From the IMG/VR virus record IMGVR_UViG_3300022187_000107, positions 1 through 34,558 of that record: a stretch of 34,558 nucleotides of DNA; one strand, written 5' to 3'. The notes under the pieces are model-generated. The model did not search any database. It was not told where the DNA came from and saw only the letters and a program-made list of their open reading frames with translations. The DNA comes from a virus. This document shows positions 29,291 through 34,558 of the stretch, piece after piece. How positions within the stretch are numbered: the first letter of the stretch is position 1; every line of letters starts with the position of its first letter. The translations under genes and the position numbers were made by a program.

Positions 29291-29730
29291 TCTTCGATAA
29301 CATCTACGTCGATGCGGTACTCGGCAGAGCTGCGACCGCCCGTCTGGATATACATGTAGTAAATACCAGATGACGCGATGCGCTGGGAAGTCACAGAATT
29401 ATCACGACGACTGTACTTGGAAGGCTCTGCTTCCATCACTTCGATACCGGCCGAATCAAGAACGATAACGCTGCGGAGACTATTTTGTTCACGGATGTTG
29501 ACGTGCATAACGCCAGTTGCCGTGGCTTGGAACCGGTAGTAATCGCTAATGCCGTACTTACCATCGGCGGTGTCGTATTTGGCGGTCGCGGCGTCAACAA
29601 TAACTCCGCTGGCCACGGGGCTAACTACGCGGCGTTGCTGAAAATTAGTCGAACCGCTACGCTGACCGGCGTCCGAAACCCCGGAAGCCAGAACGGAATT
29701 TAGTTCTAAATCACGGGCAAGTTCGGACAT
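29287..29730 (-). CDS. PPC-like beta-sandwich protein
   Basis: 147 aa, first gene of the leftward operon. Residues about 60-147 follow the pre-peptidase C-terminal (PPC) domain pattern: YYRFQATATGVMHVNI, SVIVLDSAGIEVMEAE, then GIYYMYIQTGG and EYRIDVDV. PPC domains bind glycans or proteins at surfaces. N-terminal 55 residues are Ser/Arg/Gln-rich. It may be a virion or lysis accessory protein. The stop overlaps the lysin ATG by 4 nt. Confidence 0.7.
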   Translation of the reverse strand: MSELARDLELNSVLASGVSDAGQRSGSTNFQQRRVVSPVASGVIVDAATAKYDTADGKYGISDYYRFQATATGVMHVNIREQNSLRSVIVLDSAGIEVMEAEPSKYSRRDNSVTSQRIASSGIYYMYIQTGGRSSAEYRIDVDVIEE

Positions 29731-29751
29731 GCGTAACCACCGTTTAGCTTA

Positions 29752-29760
29752 ATTATACCA
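29752..29760 (-). promoter_or_regulatory. Extended -10 promoter of leftward operon
   Basis: On the minus strand TGGTATAAT (29760-29752), a perfect TATAAT with an extended TGn, about 22 nt upstream of ATG 29730. There is no good -35 box, as is usual for extended -10 promoters. It would drive the lysin-to-thyX operon. Confidence 0.55.
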
Positions 29761-29792
29761 AGATAGGCTAATCTTAGGTTTTGGAATTAAAA

Positions 29793-30101
29793 ATGGATGA
29801 GTACAATATCTGGAACGCAGTAATACACGAGTTAATTATAAACGCGTTAGATATTTGGCCGCGTCTAAAACGTAACCCTTGGATTGGTAAAATACTTGAA
29901 TGGACTAGACCGGATTGGGTACTTTGGAAAGTAGAACAAACAATGCTGGATGTCAGTAAACAAGCGGAAAAACTTGCAGAGGAATGGGAAAAAGAAGATC
30001 CGGCTAAGTACGAATACATAGAGCACGAACCTGACGGTTCTAAAGCACAGGATCTATTAGGAGGGACAATAGAAATTAAGTCGACTTGGCGTAAAGATTG
30101 A
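29793..30101 (+). CDS. Small hypothetical protein
   Basis: 102 aa from ATG 29793 (a TTG four codons upstream is possible). Helical and Trp-rich (KRNPWIGKILEWTRPDWVLW), then VEQTMLDVSKQAEKLAEEW and an acidic tail. No family recognised. It is the first gene on the plus strand after the divergent gap and is followed by the holin-like gene, which suggests a part in lysis or virion assembly. Confidence 0.7.
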   Translation: MDEYNIWNAVIHELIINALDIWPRLKRNPWIGKILEWTRPDWVLWKVEQTMLDVSKQAEKLAEEWEKEDPAKYEYIEHEPDGSKAQDLLGGTIEIKSTWRKD

Positions 30102-30133
30102 GTTTAAAATGTAAGTAACCGCCTTCGATTTAA

Positions 30134-30322
30134 ATGGCCGCCCTTTTAACCTTCATTACTGTTCATTGGGTTGATATTGTTGCTGTCGGCGCTGCTGCCC
30201 ACGCGCTTGCCCTTGTTATCGTCAATCTTACTCCCAGCGAAACGGATAATAAGGTGTACAACAAAGTGTACAAATTTATCGAGGTTCTTGCCGGTATCGT
30301 TACTAAAATCGCTAAAAAGTGA
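30134..30322 (+). CDS. Holin-like membrane protein
   Basis: 62 aa with one hydrophobic segment (about 13-31: DIVAVGAAAHALALVIVNL) and a short basic C-terminus (VTKIAKK). Small size, membrane segment, charged tail and position near the endolysin fit a phage holin, which would form lesions that let the lysin reach the wall. Convergent with the membrane coiled-coil gene at 30325. Confidence 0.6.
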   Translation: MAALLTFITVHWVDIVAVGAAAHALALVIVNLTPSETDNKVYNKVYKFIEVLAGIVTKIAKK

Positions 30323-30324
30323 AG

Positions 30325-30612
30325 TTATCCGGGTCGGCTGGATTCCTCAAGTCCGCTGACCTTTTGAACTAAACCTTCACGAAAAGTGCGCAGCTCTGAC
30401 ATAACCAGAGCATCCAACTTATTTTCGAAACGGCACAGCGCTTTGTCTACTCGGTCAAACGCTGTGTCTAAATCTCCTTTGGTTGCATAATCTTCGGCAA
30501 GCCGGACTTCAAGCTTGTCGACTCGATCATTCGTGTCCGAAATTCTCTTCCAAGTAAGCCCGACTCCGCTCACCACTGAGGAAGCGATCAGGGCGAGCAG
30601 CCACTCAGGCAT
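30325..30612 (-). CDS. Membrane-anchored coiled-coil protein
   Basis: 95 aa. N-terminal membrane segment at about 4-21 (WLLALIASSVVSGVGLTW) and then a heptad-like soluble part (NDRVDKLEVRLAEDYATKGD). Topology fits phage spanin-like or holin-accessory proteins. It meets the holin-like gene tail to tail with a 2-nt gap. No exact family. Confidence 0.65.
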   Translation of the reverse strand: MPEWLLALIASSVVSGVGLTWKRISDTNDRVDKLEVRLAEDYATKGDLDTAFDRVDKALCRFENKLDALVMSELRTFREGLVQKVSGLEESSRPG

Positions 30613-30648
30613 CGGTACTTCATATCACCAATTCTATTTTATACAAAT

Positions 30649-31041
30649 CTACGCAGCGTCTTCGAGCGCTGGTAAGAGTAGCGGTTCCTTACATAGCGTT
30701 TCGTATTCTTTAGCCGATGTAGATTCGTTGTGATTTTTATTAACCCACTCCAAAATTTTTAATTCTTTATCTTGTGTCCAGAATGTCTGAGATCTGTACC
30801 ACATATCCCAGCGCTCATTACTTTTAGAAAGATTACAGTCACCGCATGAAGGTATAAGATTAGCACGTACTGTCATACCTCCTTTAGATTTAGGCACAAC
30901 ATGATCTAAAGTTCTGGGGTCCGACTTTTCGCAATAAGCGCACTTTTGGTCCCACGCCGAAAAGATATCCTTTCTGAACCTCTTGCGTGCTGTTGATCTG
31001 GATAAACACTGTAACTCGAATAGTAAATCAAGTTCCGTCAC
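30649..31041 (-). CDS. HNH endonuclease
   Basis: 130 aa, GTG start at 31041. Canonical HNH core with zinc: CAYCEKSDPRTLDHVVPKSK (C34, C37, D46, H47), then NLIPSCGDCNLSK (N61, C66, C69, N70). The core is complete, so it should be an active nuclease. No AP2 or intron features. It lies between the membrane protein and the tail-fibre gene and could be a free-standing homing gene. Confidence 0.87.
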   Translation of the reverse strand: MTELDLLFELQCLSRSTARKRFRKDIFSAWDQKCAYCEKSDPRTLDHVVPKSKGGMTVRANLIPSCGDCNLSKSNERWDMWYRSQTFWTQDKELKILEWVNKNHNESTSAKEYETLCKEPLLLPALEDAA

Positions 31042-31093
31042 AAAGTCTGTGAGGACTATTTTTATTTTACTTCAATTTAAGACCGGTCGCGTT

Positions 31094-31130
31094 AACAGAT
31101 ACTTAAAACGCCTGCGATTATTTTCGACGC
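31094..31130 (+). pseudogene. Rearranged fragment of tail-fibre 5' region
   Basis: 31094-31110 is identical to 33504-33520 (AACAGATACTTAAAACG), upstream of the tail fibre at 33558, and 31111-31130 matches 33621-33640 (CCTGCGATTATTTT...GC), inside its coding sequence, at 18 of 20 bases. The 100 bases between the two parts are missing here. This is a deleted copy of the start of a second fibre gene. No reading frame of note remains. Confidence 0.7.
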
Positions 31131-31162
31131 TGGGGACGCAGATTGTGGCTTATTTTCCCCTG

Positions 31163-31191
31163 TTTAGAAAAATATCCCCTGTATTTATTTT
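31163..31191 (+). promoter_or_regulatory. Possible promoter of tail-fibre gene
   Basis: TTTAGA (31163-31168), 17-nt spacer, TATTTT (31186-31191), 33 nt before ATG 31224. The -10 hexamer equals that of the promoter at 1467. The region is A/T-rich. Confidence 0.4.
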
Positions 31192-31223
31192 AGACTAATT
31201 ATCAAGCGTCTTCAGTTAACTCC

Positions 31224-33278
31224 ATGGCAGGAAAACGAAATCTCGATACCGCTCGCCAGTGGGGTCGTGAATTTATCAAAACAAATGAACTCCAGGAGTT
31301 TGATTCAGCTCCAGAAAACGCGATTTTCGCTGTAATCGATCCCAATTACATCGCAGCGGATGCTCAACCACGACAGATGACGTTGAGCGGAATCATGAGT
31401 TCCGCTGTAGCGCTGAATCTTGTCGGTGCGCCTGCAGCCAGTGGTGAATCGGTTTCGATCGCAGCCGGTTCAGGAATTTACATCACCGAAAGCGGTTCCT
31501 ACCAAGTAATTAACGCTGTTCCAGCCAGTGGTGAATCGGTTTCGATCGCAGCCGGTTCAGGAATTTACATTACCGAAAGTGGTTCCTACCAAGTAATTAA
31601 CGCTGATGCAGTTAGCGGACTGGAATACGCAGGTACTATAAATTTCTCAAACACCGCTGGCGCTCTCTATAAATTCAAAGGCGACGGCACAAATGACGGC
31701 GCAATCGTCCTTAACTGCTCACAGAACAGTCACGGCGTCACTCTCTCGTCTCCGCCTCATGCGGCTGGTGCAACCTACACACTGACTCTCCCCTACGCGG
31801 CAGGAACTGAAGGTCAGGTTTTGGCCACGAGTGGCACCGGTCAGCTTTATTTCACAAACCAAACCGGCGGAGGCGGCGGCACGGGTAGTGGCGAATTCGT
31901 TGAGTTCAAGGCCCCCATTTTCACCACGCTTAATGATCCTACTCCGGTCAACCAAGGTGAAACTTGGTCAACGACGGGTACGGAGCTTGATGAGGCATAT
32001 CCTGGGATTGCTTTTTACGCCTACGATTACACCGGAACGGGCGCTTACACGGATGTAAGCAGCACCGGGAATATCGCCGGGCAGGAAGATGTCCCAGGAA
32101 CCTATACGATTAAACTCCGCGCAGGTTGGCCTTTCGGTCAATCGGAAGAGCAAACGCTCACAATCCAGGTGAATCCGTTCGTCCTTTCTCGGGACACGAT
32201 GTTCGGGGATGTCTCAAACTACCAATCTTACGTCGGTAATTTCGTAAACGCCTACCGAGCAGTTGGACTTACAGGAGCTGTTGTCAACAGTGGTGGGAAT
32301 TATTACTTAGATCGGAGTGGCGCCTACGATTCACAAGCTCTGGAGTGTTACTTCTTCTACGATGCCTTCGATGACATCTTATGGGCCTTCCGGATTAGCA
32401 GCGGAGGGACGATTGAAGGGACTTTTTGGTGGGCGAACATCTCGGACATCACTGACGGCACCGTCTTGCCTTCAGCTGGCACGAGTTTAGGAAACAGCGG
32501 AACGCAAGCTGCTGCGATTGCCTCCCGAGTGCAGGGCAAGCGCGTTCCTTTTGGTGGTGCATATATAACCGGGATGGGGGGCACCAAAGCACTCCAGATC
32601 ATCCCCACGGATAATTCGGTCGATAACGTCTTCACTCGTACGAATGCCTGGAGTTACTCTGTGCTCCTCCAAGATGATTGGATGTCAGGCGCCGTGTTCA
32701 ACCAGATGCTCGCACCTACTGGTGTAGACTTCACTGTGATGACGATTGGCGGTTACGCAATCGGCACGTCTCCGTTTGAATACATCGCATACGGGGATCA
32801 CGATTCGGGTCCGTTTGATACATCTTCAAACAACGTTTCATGGAATATAGCCACCGAAAATTATGTGATCGCCGCATCCGGCCAGCTTGTAACCGTAACC
32901 TTTGACGGGACCAACACCACGCGCTTTTGGAAAGAATCGAAAGTAATCTTTCAGAGCACGAGCCCTTATATCTACTACTCCAACAACACCCTCACTAATC
33001 CCACTCTTCGGTTTGGTGATTACACCGGCTCTAACGTAACCACAGCTCCTCAGACTTACGGTGAGCTTGGGGGTTGGAACTGCCGCTTCAGCGACCTGAT
33101 GATCGCCGCAGGCACGGAGTTCTCAGAGGCTCAAATCTCCGGCTTGGTGCTGAATAAAAACGACTTCACAGCAGCGCCCGTCTACAGCAGTGTGGGTATG
33201 CACATCCTTGCCAGCGGAACCGGCATCGGTGCGATCAAAGGAGCTGCCTCTATTGAGCGAGTCAACGTGGGCTTCTAA
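31224..33278 (+). CDS. Tail fibre / receptor-binding protein
   Basis: 684 aa. N-terminal 70 residues (AGKRNLDTARQWGREFIKTN) are a probable particle-attachment part. A 29-aa unit (GESVSIAAGSGIYITESGSY and the following residues) is present twice at about 71-130, then a Gly-rich neck (GGGGGTGSG), an Ig-like domain at about 235-310 (DVPGTYTIKLRAGWP..SEEQTLTIQV), and a large C-terminal lectin-like beta domain with TFDGTNTTRFWKESK and RFGDYTG, similar to LamG/concanavalin folds. It probably binds host surface sugars. Convergent with a small coiled-coil gene at its 3' end (4-nt overlap). Confidence 0.82.
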   Translation: MAGKRNLDTARQWGREFIKTNELQEFDSAPENAIFAVIDPNYIAADAQPRQMTLSGIMSSAVALNLVGAPAASGESVSIAAGSGIYITESGSYQVINAVPASGESVSIAAGSGIYITESGSYQVINADAVSGLEYAGTINFSNTAGALYKFKGDGTNDGAIVLNCSQNSHGVTLSSPPHAAGATYTLTLPYAAGTEGQVLATSGTGQLYFTNQTGGGGGTGSGEFVEFKAPIFTTLNDPTPVNQGETWSTTGTELDEAYPGIAFYAYDYTGTGAYTDVSSTGNIAGQEDVPGTYTIKLRAGWPFGQSEEQTLTIQVNPFVLSRDTMFGDVSNYQSYVGNFVNAYRAVGLTGAVVNSGGNYYLDRSGAYDSQALECYFFYDAFDDILWAFRISSGGTIEGTFWWANISDITDGTVLPSAGTSLGNSGTQAAAIASRVQGKRVPFGGAYITGMGGTKALQIIPTDNSVDNVFTRTNAWSYSVLLQDDWMSGAVFNQMLAPTGVDFTVMTIGGYAIGTSPFEYIAYGDHDSGPFDTSSNNVSWNIATENYVIAASGQLVTVTFDGTNTTRFWKESKVIFQSTSPYIYYSNNTLTNPTLRFGDYTGSNVTTAPQTYGELGGWNCRFSDLMIAAGTEFSEAQISGLVLNKNDFTAAPVYSSVGMHILASGTGIGAIKGAASIERVNVGF
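31437..31610 (+). repeat. 87-bp tandem duplication in tail fibre
   Basis: Two adjacent copies of an 87-bp unit (31437-31523 and 31524-31610) with few base differences; those I noted are silent. It codes for a 29-aa beta-repeat. The near identity means a recent duplication. Confidence 0.85.
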
Positions 33279-33466
33279 TTTCTTGAGTCCTCTTCGGCCT
33301 GTTTTACGGCATCTTTAGCAGCACGAAGGTCACTTTCTGCAGTTCGGAGATTACTCTCCGCGCTCAGAATAGTGGCCTTCAGCATATTTAAATTAACGCT
33401 GAGGTTAGCCACGCGGGCTGAGGCTTCGCTAAATTTCTCGATTGCGTTTTCCAAAGAAGTTGGCAT
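33275..33466 (-). CDS. Small coiled-coil protein
   Basis: 63 aa from ATG 33466 (a TTG at 33505 would add 13 residues). Long heptad-like helix from about residue 5 to 60 (ASARVANLSVNLNMLKATIL; SNLRTAESDLRAAKDAV). It lies between two tail-fibre genes on the other strand and ends within the last 4 nt of the first. It could be a fibre assembly chaperone, but there is only position to support this. Confidence 0.6.
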   Translation of the reverse strand: MPTSLENAIEKFSEASARVANLSVNLNMLKATILSAESNLRTAESDLRAAKDAVKQAEEDSRN

Positions 33467-33503
33467 TTGAAGAGCTTTTTCTAGACTCAGCTTACTCGAA
33501 AAC

Positions 33504-33520
33504 AACAGATACTTAAAACG
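33504..33520 (+). repeat. 17-nt repeat upstream of tail-fibre gene
   Basis: AACAGATACTTAAAACG, identical at 31094-31110, lies 37 nt before the GTG at 33558. It may be a shared late promoter element or simply the end of a duplicated segment. Confidence 0.6.
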
Positions 33521-33557
33521 CTTAAAATTTAGTCGTACCTAACGGGGAGAATGAACC

Positions 33558-34558
33558 GTGGCTGAAGTCAATTTCGTAATTAAAAAAGGGCTCACTGTTC
33601 CTAAGGGCAGTGCTTCCACGCCTGCGATTATTTTTGATGCCTCCGACCCGAATACCGGTATTTATTCACCTGCGGCAGACGAACTAGCCATCTCGACTAA
33701 TGGCACTGGCAGGTTGTTTGTTGATGCGAGTGGAAATGTTGGTGTTGGTACCGCGAGTCCAAGTAGTCTATTGGATCTTGAAAACGACGGACCGCTTGGT
33801 ATTAGGCTTAAAAGGATAGGTGCGAATCCATCTTCCTGCAGCATAAACAACGCAGGAAATCTTCTCGTCTTAAGTCACAATGTAAGTGGGATCCAGTTCG
33901 ACACAGGATCAACACCTACCGAACGCGCCCGCATCGACGGCTCCGGCAGGCTGTTAGTTGGCACTTCTACTGCGCTTACAACAAGGCTAATTACTACGAC
34001 TCTTACGCCTAGTTTCCAAGTCAAAGAAGGCGGTGGTGGATCTGCTTTATTCTTCTGCGGTATAAATGGTGCAACTCCCGCGACTGTTTTTGCCGCAAAG
34101 TCACGCGGAACATCATACGGAACTATTGTCCAAAACAATGATGGATTGCTGCGTATTTCTGCTGCAGGTGACGACGGCGTTCAAGCAACAGAAGCGGCTC
34201 GTATTGAGGCTTTTGTAGACGGCACCCCCGGCGCTAACGACATGCCGGGCAGGTTGGTCTTTTCTACCACCGCCGACGGAGCAAGCAGCCCGACGGAGCG
34301 GATGAGGATTGATTCATCTGGTCGTATCGGAGTGGGAGATGGCGTAACATCTACTGGAGTATCATTTCGATTAGCACTTCCAGCTACAGGAAATGTTTAT
34401 ACTACACAGATGTACGCTAGTGGTCAAATAAAAAGTGATGTAACTAATTCGCATACTGTCTTCAGGAGCCTAAGTCAAACCCAAGCCGCAAGTTTTACCT
34501 TAGGGAGTGTCAGGCACTTTTCCGCAGGGCAGGGAACTTTTGGTGCTGGGTCAACCGT
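33558..34558 (+). CDS. Partial tail-fibre protein
   Basis: Open from GTG 33558 to the right edge (333 codons plus 2 nt); the C-terminus is outside. GGGGAGA 8 nt upstream is one of the few clear ribosome sites in the window and fixes this start; the ATG at 33551 meets a stop after three codons. Beta-repeats typical of marine and freshwater phage fibres: GNVGVGTASPSSLLDLE, ERARIDGSGRLLVGTST, ERMRIDSSGRIGVGDG. Such proteins often end in a chaperone peptidase (S74) domain, which would lie beyond the window. Confidence 0.85.
   Translation, partial: MAEVNFVIKKGLTVPKGSASTPAIIFDASDPNTGIYSPAADELAISTNGTGRLFVDASGNVGVGTASPSSLLDLENDGPLGIRLKRIGANPSSCSINNAGNLLVLSHNVSGIQFDTGSTPTERARIDGSGRLLVGTSTALTTRLITTTLTPSFQVKEGGGGSALFFCGINGATPATVFAAKSRGTSYGTIVQNNDGLLRISAAGDDGVQATEAARIEAFVDGTPGANDMPGRLVFSTTADGASSPTERMRIDSSGRIGVGDGVTSTGVSFRLALPATGNVYTTQMYASGQIKSDVTNSHTVFRSLSQTQAASFTLGSVRHFSAGQGTFGAGST

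Noticed and set aside
1-34558. CRISPR array or defence island
   Set aside because: No evenly spaced direct repeats with unique spacers. The 220-nt spaced 11-mers are too far apart and are embedded in structured sequence. No Cas-like genes; the PD-(D/E)XK nuclease fits a phage exonuclease rather than Cas4, since I see no Cys cluster for an iron-sulphur site.
1-34558. Prophage state (integrase, attachment sites, repressor)
   Set aside because: No tyrosine or serine integrase, no cI-like repressor and no tRNA-end duplications were seen in the window. The rest of the genome cannot be judged.

Overview
The window looks like part of the genome of a lytic, tailed double-stranded DNA phage of a cyanobacterium. 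Phage origin is shown by a family A DNA polymerase, a primase/SF3 helicase, a RecB-like exonuclease, an SSB-like protein, ThyX, an endolysin, a holin-like protein, tail-fibre genes, HNH endonucleases and dozens of tightly packed small orphan genes. The cyanobacterial host is inferred mainly from a gene for an NblA-like phycobilisome-degradation protein at 19524-19772. No integrase, repressor, att site, tRNA or CRISPR array was seen.

Layout. (1) 1-728: 5' part of a leftward gene running off the left edge. (2) 834-1422: two small rightward genes ending at a strong intrinsic terminator. (3) About 1467-2645: a TTGACA-N17-TATTTT promoter followed by about 1.1 kb with no convincing gene and many nested stem-loops; this is my best candidate for an undescribed large structured RNA. 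(4) 2728-7779: about 20 small rightward early-type genes, separated by re-used intergenic cassettes: a duplicated three-hairpin leader, a duplicated 33-nt pre-start block and a triplicated GC hairpin. (5) 7872-12785: seven rightward genes linked by 1-4 nt overlaps, built around a RavA/MoxR-type AAA+ ATPase and a ViaA/CobT-like von Willebrand A protein. (6) 12859-25044: replication and recombination genes (polA, SSB-like, exonuclease, primase-helicase), an Ala/Pro-rich protein, a methyltransferase-fold protein without its catalytic motif, and nblA on the opposite strand. (7) 29730-25110: a leftward operon with a PPC-like protein, a two-domain lysin (GH24 muramidase plus C39-like cysteine peptidase), small virion-like proteins and thyX, interrupted by an oppositely oriented HNH-AP2 homing endonuclease gene. 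(8) 29793-34558: holin-like and coiled-coil membrane proteins, an HNH nuclease and two tail-fibre genes, the last cut by the right edge.

How it fits together. Early small proteins probably remodel the host. The MoxR-vWA operon looks like a phage chaperone or remodelling machine with a partner (398-aa coiled-coil protein) and a tiny membrane protein. NblA would mark phycobilisomes for proteolysis, and ThyX supplies dTMP. The polymerase, helicase-primase, SSB-like protein and exonuclease replicate and process phage DNA. The leftward operon and the tail-fibre region serve lysis and host recognition. Start codons are often GTG or TTG and most early genes lack a clear Shine-Dalgarno sequence. All family assignments are from reading motifs by eye; no database search was possible.
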